NCBI GenBank assembly: GCA_000310025.1
Contig: FN649741.1
Span: forward strand, 2,844,859-2,874,713
Source of the DNA: Ectocarpus siliculosus
Taxonomy: Eukaryota; Sar; Phaeophyceae; Ectocarpales; Ectocarpaceae
Length of the DNA: 29,855 nt
Reading direction: 5' to 3'
Shown: in pieces, positions 10,699 through 23,137 of the stretch
Layout of the letters: the number at the start of each line of letters is the position of its first letter
Numbering within the stretch: the stretch's first letter is position 1
The notes under the pieces: generated by a model
Told to the model about the DNA's origin: nothing
Seen by the model: the letters and a program-made list of their open reading frames with translations, nothing else
The model's database searches: none
Translations under genes and position numbers: made by a program

Positions 10699-12522
10699 AT
10701 GTTGTTGCATATATGTCTCGAAGGTGCCATCCGGTGCCTTGATGCCTTCACGATCGCCCTGAGCCAGACGACCGCTAGCACCTACATTCGAGAACCCCAC
10801 CCAAGAATTGTTGGCACAGGGGGTGAGACATGGTATACGTCGACGATGCAACTCCAGCTGGCCTCGTTGCAGCTATGCATTTCATGTCGAAGCGTGCCGA
10901 GGTTGCACGTGAGAGTGGACCGCTCCACGCCTACTCCCCTGTGGGCCCGTCCTCCCGAGAGGGAGACTCGCCGAGCGAAGCAGCGGCGTGTCGGTCGTGT
11001 GCCTGTCGTTCAGGCCCGCGTGGTGACGTGGAAGCTCTCATCTCAGAGGCTTGGTCTGAGCGGGGAGAGTTTGGCTTCGGTGCCATGCTTCATATTTGGC
11101 AACCAAGGGATCGACCAGGTGGGAGGCATGAGGTGGCCACCGGCGATCCAGACGTTGATGTTTGCAGATGGGTTCAACAGCCCCTTGGAGAACATGACGT
11201 GGCCGTGCTCCCTGCGGGAGCTGAACTTGGGGATAGATTTCAACCAGCCGATTGAGGCAGTTAAGTTGCCGGAGTCGTTAACGGCCGTGACCTTCGGCGC
11301 AAGTTTCAATCAGCCGATAGCCGCAGTCGTGTGGCCAGTATCGCTCCAAGACTTAAGCTTCGGGTGGGAATTCAACCAACCTTTGGGCGAGGTTGTGTGG
11401 CCGGCATCTCTGCGAAAGGTTGGCTTCGGGCGGAACTTCAACCAGTCGATTGCTGGACTCGTGTGGCCTTCGTCACTCCAAGTGTTAGACATAGCCACGG
11501 ACGTCAGTCTAGGTTTGGACCAGGCCGTATGGCCGGCGTCTCTACAATTTCTGACGCTTGGAGGCTTGTCCAACCAATCCTCGCACCGGCTGGTGTTGCC
11601 ATCATCGTTGCAAACGTTGAGTTTTCTCGGTGTAGTGGATCACCCTCTGTACCAGTTCTCCTGGCCAGCATCGCTGGAACAGCTCTTTTTTTTCAGGAGC
11701 ATCAGGAACGAGTCCCTTGACAGCGTAGTGTGGCCCGCCTCACTCAACAATCTATTCTTGGGCGGGGGCTTTAACCAGCCACTAAATGGGGTGACATTCC
11801 CCCGGTCACTTGTTAAGCTTGGATTGGGTGAGTCCTTCAACCAGTCAGTAGTCGGGGTGAAGTGGCCCGCGTCGCTCAAAGAGATCTCGTTGGGGTTTTC
11901 GTACAACCAACCTTTACACGGGGCCATCGTGTGGCCGGCATCGCTGCAGAGCCTACGCTTAGGGTTTATATTCAACAGGCCGGTGGACGGGATATCGTTG
12001 CCAGCATCATTACAAGAACTAGATTTGGGGTATAAATTCAACCTCCCCCTCAACAACGTGGAATGGCCGGCATCGCTGCAAAAGCTGGACTTTGAAGGCT
12101 TCAACCAGCCGGTCGGTGGAATAACGTGGCCAGTGGCACTACTGGAGCTAACATTTGGACTAAACTTCAACCAGCGGATAGACAACGTCATCTGGCCTCC
12201 GATAATCCAACAGCTTGTCTTCGGGTGGGAATTCAACCAGCCGATAGACAGGGTTACCTTTCCACCTTCACTGCGACGACTGGAGTTTGGGGAACGCTTC
12301 AACCAGTCGATAGCCCACACAACGTGGCCAGCGTTGCTGCGAAAGCTTGTGTTCGGGCGAGACTTCAACCAGCCGATAGCCGCAGTCGCGTGGCCAGTAT
12401 CGCTGCAGGAGTTGACGTTTGGCAGCCAATTTGAGCTAGTGGAGGACCAGGTCTCATGGCCAGCCTCCTTACGGTGGCTTACGATCCCTAACCCGCCTAA
12501 TTTTTGTTGGCATGATGTTTAG
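10699..12522 (+). CDS. FNIP-repeat protein, about 20 repeats, intronless
   Basis: A single 607-codon frame ends in TAG. From about residue 159 to 602 it is a tandem array of 22-residue units (66 bp) of the form FNQPI-x3-V-x-WP-x-SL-x2-L-x-FG. This is the FNIP repeat known mainly from Dictyostelium and some large-virus and algal proteins, a leucine-rich-repeat-like module. Units 5-9 are worn and several lack FN (for example TDVSLGLDQ, VVDHPLYQ, RSIRNESLD), while units 2-4 and 15-19 stay close to consensus. The first ~140 residues show no recognised domain and look unlike the rest; an alternative frame starting ATG at 10830 is also open there, so the true start may lie inside (for example 10846) or a frame change may be hidden. 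There is no signal peptide, membrane span or catalytic motif. Inferred role: binding scaffold; partner unknown. Function in algae is not established. Confidence 0.8.
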   Translation: MLLHICLEGAIRCLDAFTIALSQTTASTYIREPHPRIVGTGGETWYTSTMQLQLASLQLCISCRSVPRLHVRVDRSTPTPLWARPPERETRRAKQRRVGRVPVVQARVVTWKLSSQRLGLSGESLASVPCFIFGNQGIDQVGGMRWPPAIQTLMFADGFNSPLENMTWPCSLRELNLGIDFNQPIEAVKLPESLTAVTFGASFNQPIAAVVWPVSLQDLSFGWEFNQPLGEVVWPASLRKVGFGRNFNQSIAGLVWPSSLQVLDIATDVSLGLDQAVWPASLQFLTLGGLSNQSSHRLVLPSSLQTLSFLGVVDHPLYQFSWPASLEQLFFFRSIRNESLDSVVWPASLNNLFLGGGFNQPLNGVTFPRSLVKLGLGESFNQSVVGVKWPASLKEISLGFSYNQPLHGAIVWPASLQSLRLGFIFNRPVDGISLPASLQELDLGYKFNLPLNNVEWPASLQKLDFEGFNQPVGGITWPVALLELTFGLNFNQRIDNVIWPPIIQQLVFGWEFNQPIDRVTFPPSLRRLEFGERFNQSIAHTTWPALLRKLVFGRDFNQPIAAVAWPVSLQELTFGSQFELVEDQVSWPASLRWLTIPNPPNFCWHDV

Positions 12523-14085
12523 AAGTCTCGCAGGAGCTGGTTGGGTAGCTTGACCTGGAAATGAGCGCTCACATAATGAGGAGTGTGTTGTCTTGAGGCA
12601 GCGCACGAAGTGCGACCAAAGGCTCGACAGTACACAATGCTGGTGCAGAGGGTACGAGCGCAGATTTCGTCTCGACCTGTCCTTTGAGAGATGACCGTTG
12701 TCTCGAAGATGTTAGTGTTTACCGGGCAGGAAACGGATTCACGGGGATTTACGTTGTTGATATTGTCGGCGGGTTGATGGGCTTGACGTACATGTCCTGA
12801 TTAAACTTGTTAACATGTTGTGAAATTGTGAAATTCGAGCCACGCCTTCTGTGACAAACCCGCCAGAAAAAGAGCCCGCGAGCGTGACAACACAGTACAC
12901 GCGCAGACACCACAGAGGACAGATCTTCTCGGCCTGTGTTTTTAAGGGCACCCAATGAACGTCTAGAGGATATCATCGCCGGTGAACCCAAAGCGTTCTA
13001 GACCGCTCCCGGGCAATGAACGTCGTTCTTGTCGCTCCGCCCTACACTCCTCTGAGTTTGCTTTGGGGCGTCTTTTCGTCTGTGTTTTTTGGTCGCTACA
13101 CGGGAGGAGTCCAAGGCACCGGCAACATTGTTGTTGCGGCTGACTGATGTCAGGGCAAAAAAGGCCGATACTCGTTCGATTTCGAGTCCCCGGTTGCTCC
13201 ACAGAGGGCCGCGCAGAAGATTGGGCAACAAAGTCCAGTCTCCGCATCGAGAGTGCTCGTCAGAGCAAACACAAAACACACCACTGAGTACTTGTCCCAT
13301 GGTAATTTTCTCGTCATGTCGATATTTAGCATAGCATGGGTCCCCTTCGGTTCAATCGTTGTGTTCGGAACCTTCTCTTATCTACTTCGGGCTGGGTAGT
13401 ATACTACTTTCCTCTACCGCAATTTACTCTGAAGCTCTGTCTCTGTGTGCTCTCGTTGGTGACGATTGATTGATGGGTGTATGTCTGGAGCGTGCTCCGA
13501 GCAGACGAAAAGACAGCGAACCCCGGGAGATGTTTCGCCAGCTTATCGTTCCCTCCTGGATGCATACATACCCCCCCTACCTCCGAGTACCCACATAAGG
13601 GAGATATTTTGATTTTTCACGAAAACATTGTAGGCGATCCCGGGAGCGTTCTCAAAGGGGATACCAGTATCTGCTGGGAGCGAGGTAGTAGACTTGGTCA
13701 GTTCTTGCCGTGCAATCTGAAAGCTAATAAATGAGTAGATGAGATTAGCACGAACCCGTCGTGGATGTCCGACGACGAAACCAACAGCAACCCCGAACGG
13801 AATTGCGGTTGCGTATTGTCGGAGAAGCCTTGTACTAAGGAGTTTGCCGGAGAGCCACGCCCTGTTCCTAGTACGAGGTTTCAATGGCACAACAACATGA
13901 ACAATGCTGCCTATCATAATGAAGCTATCGAGGGGAAGCATCTCCAGGGTATGATTGCTAACACCGCCCGGCTCTGACCTGCGACCATTCCCTTTCATCT
14001 GAAGCTCGCTCAATCAATGTGGACGGGAACATGTCACACATGTACCAGCCTACAGGCGTCAAACCATCGTGGTTGTATGCGAGTG
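12523..14085. other. interval between convergent FNIP and hydrolase genes
   Basis: Both flanking genes end here, so the interval should hold two 3' untranslated regions. A 156-codon open frame on the minus strand (13543-14013) has no recognisable motif and is left uncalled. No repeats of note were seen. Confidence 0.5.
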
Positions 14086-17000
14086 TCACCACTGCTTTCC
14101 TCCCGATTTCCTCCAGGCAGCTTGTCGTCTTGTACCCCTTCTATGTTGTTCCGCCTCATCAAGGTTGCCCACCCAAGAATCCATTAAACTGCTGCTTCCA
14201 TACCACAGGAAATCCTCGCCAAGGTCGATCGCGTCTCCAGGGAAGGGAACAAAGCCTGTTGATGCACCGGCACAAAAGCGGGCGATCGATCGCAAACAAA
14301 CAATTGTTGCAAGACTACTGTCCAAAGGCTTCCACAAAAAATGTGTTCGAGCTGTTCTTCGAGCTACTCGTTCAGTGCAGTGGACAAAAATCACACATCC
14401 AGGTATCAACAGCGTGTTAACGGTGCCCCGCACATTGTTGTTGCAAAACAAACATCGTTTTGTATTACTGTAGGAACAGTCCGGAGCGTTCGAGGACATG
14501 CTCTGGCAGCGCCGTCAACGAGACCCAGGACTAAGAAAGCCCCACCACAGGTCAGCGCGAGAAACGAAGTCGTTTTTTCTGCGCCCCGCCGCCCGCCTCG
14601 CCCTTTTTTTGCATTCCCAATCCGTCGGTCGCGGGATTAGTGCCGAAAAAACTCACCTGAATGTTTGGACGATGGCAATTCGACAACGGTGGAGCCCTCC
14701 AGTACAGCCACGTCGAGCGGAATAATGCCGTCACCGCGAGACCCGCCGTCCCCGCAGAGAGGTAGGTAGCTTACGTACGCAAGCATTTGCTCCACGCTCC
14801 CTGGGAACTTTCCTGTGTGCAAGGTTCGGACGACAGAGAAATTAACGGGCCTAACACTTTTGGGAAGAGAGAGATACGTTTGTTGTTGTTGTTGTTGTCT
14901 TCACATTAAAAAACCGTTCCGATTTCTCTCTCCCCAGTACCTTCATATGTCCGTACTGATCCAACACTTGACGCGGTCGGTTCCCGTGGTCACAGGCTGA
15001 CTTACCCTAAAAAGGTACACTCAAATAAACGGGCCCCGAGGGGTCCGCAAGTCAATAGAAATCAACGACAGATATTCTGGAGTCCTCCGCTCCCTCTGCG
15101 CGCTATGCGAACCACGAGAAGAAGCGTGCAATGTCTTCTAGCTGGAAAACCGGCAGGGGGGTTAGCGTTAGAGACAAAACGAAAGTCTCATGCACCTCGA
15201 AAGGCAAACACGCGACACATGCTGATTGATGCACACGCCCATGTCTACCGAAAAACCTAGTCACCCTCCCGCATCCAACCGTGTTGCAATGGAACTGCAA
15301 GCCCACGCCGGTCCACGTGTGTCAAAAGCGGACCCAACACGGGACGACACACCCATATCCACCGACATCATGGGATGCGTTTCTTCACCTTCCAGCGCAG
15401 TCCCCGCGACGCTCGTGTACCGTACGCCTTCCACGTGCGCCCCTGGAAATCTAGCGTTGATATCCTTCAGGAGCCCCCGCGTTTGGTCCACGGCGGCCCA
15501 TAGCCCGGCATCTTCCGGGGGGGCCGTGTTTGGAGTTCCTAGCGTCGTGAGGCTGAGCACATTTTCTCGGTCTGTGTCCGCACATCCCTCCGCGAGCCAA
15601 GCGCGGGCAACCCAGCCCCCTATGCTATGCCCGATGACATGCACCCCCTGCCCGGGATGTCTCTCTTTTATTTCTTCCAGCGCCCGATCTATTGCCTCGT
15701 AGTAAAACTGCACAGAATCGTGCAAAGTACAATAATTCATGCACGATCGTTAGTCTACACGCCGTGAACCTTCACATCTCTGCAATGCATCCGGGGCAGT
15801 TCGCCCAACCGGTACATGCTCGTGGGCGACACGAGGTTCTGTTGGGCGAGGCGGGGAAGGGGCACTTTGTGTCGTCCCACGAAGTATTTGTGAGGCGAGA
15901 AAAAAAGGTTCCAAACACGTGTGCCGATCCATGATTTAGTCTGTTCCTGGTCCTCCCTTCATGCCCGAGGTTGTGAGGATACACAGGTTTGAGGCCTGTC
16001 GGCCGGTTAGGTGTTGACGCCTGATGTGTGTGAAATACATTGCTGCACGACCCTCTGGGGATCTCGCTGTAGCCGCGGGACGGACAACAAGAAGTAATCC
16101 CACGCAGCCTGATCGACATTTACACGGAGGGTGGTCCATCCAAAGCCCACCTTTAGGGTGTTGGCCGGTGTGAGCTCGCCCTTCAAGTACTCCGGCGACA
16201 GCGCCGAGGGAAGCAACCCCGTGATCCACCCAAATCTCGTCAGGTCTGCGCAATACGCGGGGAAGCCCCTGACCAATATATCGCAATACGTCGACCGGCG
16301 AAAAGAGGACAATGGGTACAGGGCACACAGCTTCTTCACGGTATAGGATTCCTTTCAAGTATATGCGATAAAGCCTGATATTGCGGGTTTCTAGCAATAT
16401 CGTCTTGCGCACAAAAAAAACAGCATGGGCTTGTGGCTTGCAGGCCAAATGTTAATGGCCAGGGTTCAAGACCGCTGGTTTCAAGGCGCTCTGTTTGGCT
16501 AACATTTTGAAGTATGAGGTCCTGCAGCCAAAGAGGCTTATTTGCCAAGCCTGATGCACAGCGCCAGGAAATTCGACCCGCGTGCAAAACACGCCTCCGC
16601 GCACTCGCGGGTGACAACATGCATAGCAGTAGTCTACATTGGTGAGATGCGAGCTGCGCTAAAATCGGAGGCAGAGTCGGTAGACATAAGGGCTTTCAAT
16701 TCAAAAGGTTGCTACGTAAGTGGCGCTGTGAGAAATTATCTCGTCAGCTGCGGAACGCCAACACACGGTCGTTGTTGCCACGACTACGGCACAGCATGTC
16801 AAAACAAGCGGTCTTGGATCTCAAATCAGAACGTAACGATCATACTGATCTCTGGTGCAATCGCGGTATCTTGTTACACTGGCAAAAGCAAGCGCAGGTC
16901 TCCTTCCTAGGTGCCGCACTCGCTCCGCGGCTTATTATAAGTCAGACCGCAAAGATGAGGGTACTTGTACCGTAGTTGAGTCATGAAGGCCATGAAGCGG

Positions 17001-17576
17001 GACAACTGTGCAAAATGGAGAACATCGACGTGATGTTGTCATGTTGCCGATTTTGCCAAGTACCGCGCAACTGGCGCGGGGACATCCTAAATAGTTCTGA
17101 GTACAACAGCAGTTTCAGACACACAATAACAGCAGAGACAGCAGGACATGTCGTGGATATGGGTGTAGAACGCAGACCACAACACGCAGCAGGTACATTG
17201 TAGGTGTGCCTCGTGACGGTGTGTATCCATACCTTTCCTTCAGCTCTGTGACCATCTGTCCGTAGTCACCCGGAACGCTCAGCTGCGCTGGGCATATGAG
17301 CACGGGGCACTTCTCCTTGGCCGTCGGAGATGTCGGCGTCTTCATGCCAACGCCCTGCACGATCCCTTCCCAAAACGCGCCCGTCATCATGACACGATCC
17401 ATGGGGCGGCAGGAACTTCGTGTTATTTGCGATCGGGGCTGGGCAACGTCGCCTCTAGATTGCGACGAGAGAAGCGGCGGCAAGAGGCCAAACCCCCGGA
17501 CGACTGTACGCCGGCACAGGGCCACGAGGAGGAGGTGGTACATGAGCCTCGTCATGATTTGGCGCTTGCAGAGCAT
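14086..17576 (-). CDS. alpha/beta-hydrolase (PGAP1-like / plant-type lipase family)
   Basis: Five exons on the minus strand: 17576-17233, 16268-16151, 15707-15389, 14812-14657, 14255-14086 (TGA). All four joins agree in phase (2, 0, 1, 1) and give 368 residues. Motifs in order: PVLICPAQLSVPGDYGQMV (strand and oxyanion region, exon 1), LTRFGWITGLLPS and YLKGELTP (exon 2), nucleophile elbow GHSIGG with Ser182, LTTLGTPN and VDQTRGLL (exon 3), GDGIIPL with Asp288 and SSKHSG with His311 (exon 4), WYGS near the end (exon 5). This order, including DQTRGLL, GDGxxP and WYGS, is that of plant alpha/beta hydrolases often labelled PGAP1-like. The triad Ser182-Asp288-His311 is complete, so the enzyme is probably active on an ester or lipid; the substrate is unknown. 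The hydrophobic, Arg-containing N-terminus (MTRLMYHLLLVALCRR) may be a signal or plastid-targeting sequence. The start is the first in-frame ATG; 17555 is an alternative. Confidence 0.85.
14880..14898. repeat. (TTG)n microsatellite in a hydrolase intron
   Basis: Six TTG units on the + strand in the intron between exons 3 and 4 of the hydrolase gene (14813-15388). In the transcript this reads CAA and lies just before the acceptor of exon 4. Confidence 0.8.
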
Positions 17577-18655
17577 ACGAGTGCGACACACGCTGAGGGC
17601 GCGCGACACGCTGGGACATGCGGCGTATTTGTGGGGCACCGCGTCCTGGGCGAGTGAGCGTGGGGACCAGGATGATCACACGGAGCCCCCGGGTGTCGGT
17701 GGTTGGATGTGTGTGCAGCTTCTGCTCTGCGGGGACTTGAAGCCAGGGGAGCATACTTCTAGAGAGGCAAGACATTTACTGGAGAGACCTGGCTGCTTGA
17801 ACGATGGGAGACACGCCGAGGCACTTCACTGTGATGAACACACCCGACAGGGTGAGGGATGGCATCATGCGTTCGGCGTACCATTCAAAAATCGGCTAGA
17901 CTTTGTTACAGCCCATTTGTCTACATTTTAGTCATGGAGTCACAGGTGTTCCTCAACACGAACAAAGCAAAGCTTGTTGTATGCGAAGCTATCGTGTGCC
18001 ATTGGTATGTTGCTTCTCTCTTGAGAAGAGAAGGGCAGGATTCTACTGTACACCTTCCTAGATGCATAACAATGCCAAGAAGATTCCCATGTGAAGTACG
18101 TCCGCAGTGTGACCTACTGCTGTGCTGTTGTACTGCCGTACCGTTGAAGTACGTTGGCCTTGGCGGACCTATGTGGCTTCGCAAAGTGCTGATTCCCCGC
18201 TTCCGCGTAGGTAGGAGAACCACACTCCGCGTACAATAGCTAAAACAGGCAGGGGAAGCGCAGAAAGCTGATTCAACAGGGCTCCAGGAGGTGTCGAATA
18301 CACATACAAGTATTGACGTGTAAATAAAGCCACCCATACGCAGTCAGTGTCGCAGATTAGGCATAGAGAAAGTCGGGCGGGTTCCGGATTCTCAAAACAG
18401 GAAATGAAGAAAGAGGCACGATTTAAGAATTCTCCAGACGTAAAGATCCAGAACAAAGGAGGAGGAAGAACACACTCTCACTTCCTTTTGTCAAACCTGT
18501 GCAAGACAGGAAAACAGAGGAAAGGAGAGTCTCCTTTTTGAGACGCTCATCATCCGTCCGCGCCCTCCGCTCTCCTCGAGCGGCGACCGCGACCGTCCGT
18601 CCCTCTGGGATTAGTTCCTTTCCCCTGTTTGTGTTTCTCTTCTTCCCGGTTCATC
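17577..18655. promoter_or_regulatory. divergent intergenic interval (putative bidirectional promoter)
   Basis: The hydrolase gene starts to the left and the SET gene to the right, so about 1.1 kb holds both 5' regions. The assignment rests on gene orientation alone: I see no TATA box or other defined core element at a convincing place. The SET start codon has context TCATCATGG. Open frames in the interval lack motifs. Confidence 0.4.
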
Positions 18656-21600
18656 ATGGCAACGGTGCCGAGTTTCCAGCTAGATGCCCTCCACGCGCCA
18701 GGACCCGAGGCAGTCATCGAGCAGTTATACGACCTCTGCGCGCCGAAGAGTGGCAACGGCGGTGAGCGGGTCATGGACCTGACCCGCCAATCGTCGCGGA
18801 TGGGAAAGAAATAAATATAGATCGCTGTATTATTACTGCTTGACAGGAAACAGGATTGTTTCCCATAGCCATATTTATTTCTTTCCATTCGCTACGAAGT
18901 GGCAACACCAACCCCTGCGGGAGGTGATGCCACTGTTTACATCCCATACTATCTGAGGAGAAGAACTGACTCGAAAATACTGATGGATGCCCTGTGCATT
19001 GTTTCCAGCGACCACACACGAGCAAAACGTTGTTATTGCTGTCATTATTTGTATGCATAGAAACACTGCCGTTTCGGCGCCTTGGCCCCCCCGTGCGACC
19101 AATTTGTGCGAACGAAAGCATTCGAAAAGGCGACCACTTTCCGCATCCTTGCGGGTTGTACTGGGATATGTAGATCGTCGATGCTGCTCTCTGGGCGGTT
19201 CGGAACGGTTGTTGTATGAAATATTTGTTCCGTTGGCATGTATCTACCGCATTTCCCGCTTGTTCGTTTTCGTTTTCAGGGCCGAGTGTGCGTGGCTACC
19301 CAGGCCTTCAAGGCCGGAGACGTGCTCTTGGAGGACCTTGCCTTCGTGCACGCCAGTGAGCTACCCGACCGGTGCGTGTATCCGGCACTGCTGCTGCTGG
19401 CGCTGCTGGCGCAGCAGCCCCAGCACGCCACGGCTTTGGTGTGTAGCTGTTGCCGACAGCAGTAGCCTCGTGGTATACTGCTGTACCGCTATGTAGTGAC
19501 ATCAGCCTACTCGACGAGAGGTGTTTGGTATGTATCCCCGCCGGGCGGGTTAGCTTTCTGTTCCCCCGGGCGGGGGATTGCCTTGGCCGTGCGATAGGTA
19601 GGCCATATCCCCTTACGTCCTTCTTTTGCTGCTGCGGAACCCCTCATGCCAAGCTAAAAAGTCACCTTCTTTTTCTCGATGCTTTCGAAGCTTAAGCTTG
19701 TCTTTATTTTCCAGCGTACCCCCCTTTGCTGGCCAATGGGGGGAGGGGAGAAGAGCGGAGACCAGGGCAACACAAACCACACGCCCGGTCTACACCTTCA
19801 CGATCAGAATAAACACCAGCCATTTTTCCTCCAGACAGAAGGGTAAAAAGTCTGTCTGCCCCAACACAAAAGACTGATTGGCCAACGGTTTCTTTCTGCC
19901 GCATCTCACAAAACGCAGATTTCCCTCACTTCGTCAGTCAATCTTTTCGCTTTTCCCGTTTTTTTTCTGTCACGCTCGTGTGGGCGAATGGGGCGATGAA
20001 ACCGCCGGGGGATTCGACCAATCGAAACACGACTAACACCAACCAACATCATCATCAACAACATCAACAACAACAGGTGCTTAGCTTGCTGCGGTTTCCA
20101 CGAGGCGTCGGCGTGCTTCAAGCTCAAGCCGCAGGGCCCACTTCCCTGCCCTCCCGAGCTGCTGGAGGAGCTAGATGCCGCGGCGGACGAGATGTGCGAC
20201 CTGGATGCGGTCAACACCCTCGACAGGTAAGGAGGGATGGGCTCGGGGGAAGTGGTTGGCGTGTCTGGGGGTGAGGGGGGTGCACTCACACTCGTTCATG
20301 CCGTTGTCGTTAGACCATTGACCTCGCACCCCTACAACGCTGGGACGGAGCACGCCGGGTTCTCACCCGACCAGGCTCTCACATCATCACCAAACGCGAA
20401 GGGCAGGGCGTGTAGTTTCGAGAGCAGGAGTGACCAAACTGTCGTGTTAGATGGGAGTCGGCCGCCCCGTGCATGTTGACCGTGGCCCATCCGGCAGGGA
20501 GAAGACGCTTTGCGAGCTTGTTGTTGTCTTCGCCGCTCGGTGTGTGTGTGTTTTTTTTTTTTTAATTATTATTAGCATCGACCGCGCTAACCGGCTGACC
20601 AATGAAAAGACGTCAGTCTCAGTGCGGGTGAAAAACACGAAAAAAAACACTTCTAAATGTGTGTGTGTGTGCGTCTCGGTCTGTGTCTCTCGTTCGGGCC
20701 GCCGCCGCCGCCACGCGTGCGAAAAGGCCACGAGCGCTACTGTACCTACGAAGCACGAACTTTAGGGCTTGTATCACAGCACAGCAGCCTTTAGAGAGAG
20801 CTAGGAAGAAGAGGCCATTGTAAGAGCAGAGGCTGCAAGGCTAATGACCCACCCATAGCTCTCTAGAGAGCATGGTAACCGGCACCTAACCCCCCCCCGC
20901 ACCCTCTTCCTCGTTCCCTCTTGTTAACAACAATAGAGCTCGCTGCTTTATCCAGTGCATGCTCATGTACCGGAAGGATCCGCTGTCGCTGGACCCTCTC
21001 GCCCCCCTCACGGCGGCCAACCTTCCGCGTTGCCTTGAGAGCGTTGTCTCCATTCGTGAGCTCATCCCTGGGCTGTTTCCGGACGGCATGACCAATGACC
21101 GAGCGGCGAGGATTCTGGGGACGCTCAACACTAATTCTCACGAGGTGCTGCAGGCATCTCTATGCGTGTGGTTTTCGTTGCTAGCGTCGAACGCCGTTAA
21201 CCGCCTGATCAATGAAAAGCCGTCGGCCGTACATAGTGCTGCAAACACAGAAAAAATGTACAATGGACGCGTGTGTGTTCGTGCCGGTCGCTCGCTCGTT
21301 CGCTTGATGCGCTGTGTGCAAAAAGTAAGTCAGGGAAGAACAAATAGTAGTTGGCGCTCCGTGTATCGATCGCGCTGCGGTAGTAGTGTCGTTTCTTCCG
21401 GCTAGTGGGGACCCCCGGGACCGATTCCACGGGGAGGGGGGGGCGGGGGGGTGCAGTCTTCCGTATCTCACACGCGTGGTGGTGGTGGTGGGTCTCGCCT
21501 ATACTAACTGTCAGCGCGTTCGTACGATATTGTCGCCTCTCGCGGTATAACCAAATTGTAAGTGTTTGCCTTTTGGTGGTGCGGTCGCCACCCCTTGTCT

Positions 21601-23106
21601 CTAGACCAGAATTGTTTTTGTTGACTTGTCTTGCTCCCGTTGTTGTTGTCGTTTTGCTGGTGCAGCTCGAACAGGTGGAAGGATCCGGGTTGTTTCTTAT
21701 GGCCTGCATCATGGAGCACGATTGTACCCCCAACTGCAGGTGCCCACCGTCACTATATTTTCTTTGTTTTTTAAGCGACGTTTCTGATTAGCGCCCTGGA
21801 GGCACGCAGTGTAACGGAAAGGGGTTATGGCCCTGTCCGGCAGCAAGAGCTTGTCTACACTCCAAGTTGCACCCGTGTTTCTGTTCGTTGGCGATTGTCG
21901 GACCTCGGGACAAGGGAGGAAGGTCGGCTGCATCTTGCCTTGCCTCGCCTGCTGTTGTTGCAGCTTGCTCACAAGCGCAGCTTAAGCTTCGTTTACACCC
22001 CCAAGCTCACCTGCACCCCGCCCCCTCCCCATCCCTATATTGCGTGCCCCCCCCCCATCGGACCTCTCTCGTCAGCTTCACGACCTTCGGGGACAAGCTC
22101 TGGGTGACGGCCATACGGCAGGTGGGGGAGGGAGAGCGCCTCTCCATCGACTACGGCAACAACTTCTACCTGCCCACCGCAGAGAGGAAGGCGGAGCTAG
22201 AGGACATCTACGGGGTAGGTTGGGGGCATTGGTCGTTCTTTTCAAGTGGCTCTCTCGACTTTCCCTCGCCGCGCGTGTGCAGAGCGTCTGCTTTTCGTGT
22301 CTTTTGTTATTCTTTTTTCTGTTTTTTTTTTTCTGTGTCTGTCACTCTCCAAGCCTTTCCGTATATCTCGATGTTTTGTCCAGCGTGTCTGCCTGTTTTG
22401 GTTGTGCGGAATCAGAATTGATGCGGCGTATCCCGCGTATCCCGCGAGTTGCCGTGACTCGCGGATTGGTCTCTCTCTCTTTCTGTCTCCGTTCGGCAAC
22501 AGCTGTTAATAGCTGTTGCTTCAAGCCGATGCCTTTGTTGCGCTGTTCCTAGAGCGACGTTTGTACGCGGGGCGAACCAATATTGCGCGAGCAGAGTGTC
22601 TCCCGGCACGATGTTCGAGTACCTACCAGGCGTACTTTTGTGTCGTGAGCGACCGCTCGCTCCACAGATTCTACAGTAGCCATCTTGGGATTATACCATG
22701 TTCCATATTTCCCGCGTAAGAAACTACTTTTTCCAGGGCGGGAAATACCATAATTGTTCCTCGTTAGGCAAATAACAACTGTTTGTCTGAACCGGTTCTT
22801 GTTTGGCACCACCGCTTCCCCCCTCGTCGCCTTACGCCGTAACTCTCGCCCCTTCCCTCATGCCTTTTCGTTCCTCCTGCCCGCTATATTTCACTACCTC
22901 GTGGCCGTTTTTTTTTTGGTCTTTGATGAACACGCTTTTTGGACAACGAAATCTGCCGTCAAAACAACCAACCGACGTCGTCTCGACGGAAACACACCAC
23001 TGATGAAACTCCGCTACAACGGTCACCGCCGGCACCCTTTCCCCGTGAAATAACACGCTGGTCGGCAACGGCCGCCGTTCAACGATCACCACCACCGACG
23101 ATGACG

Positions 23107-23137
<31 letters not shown>

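Noticed and set aside
11640-12368. 242-codon minus-strand frame
   Set aside because: It is the mirror of the 66-bp FNIP repeat, which lacks stops on both strands over many units.
13543-14013. 156-codon minus-strand frame downstream of the hydrolase stop
   Set aside because: No motif, no splice signal linking it, and it falls where a 3' UTR is expected.
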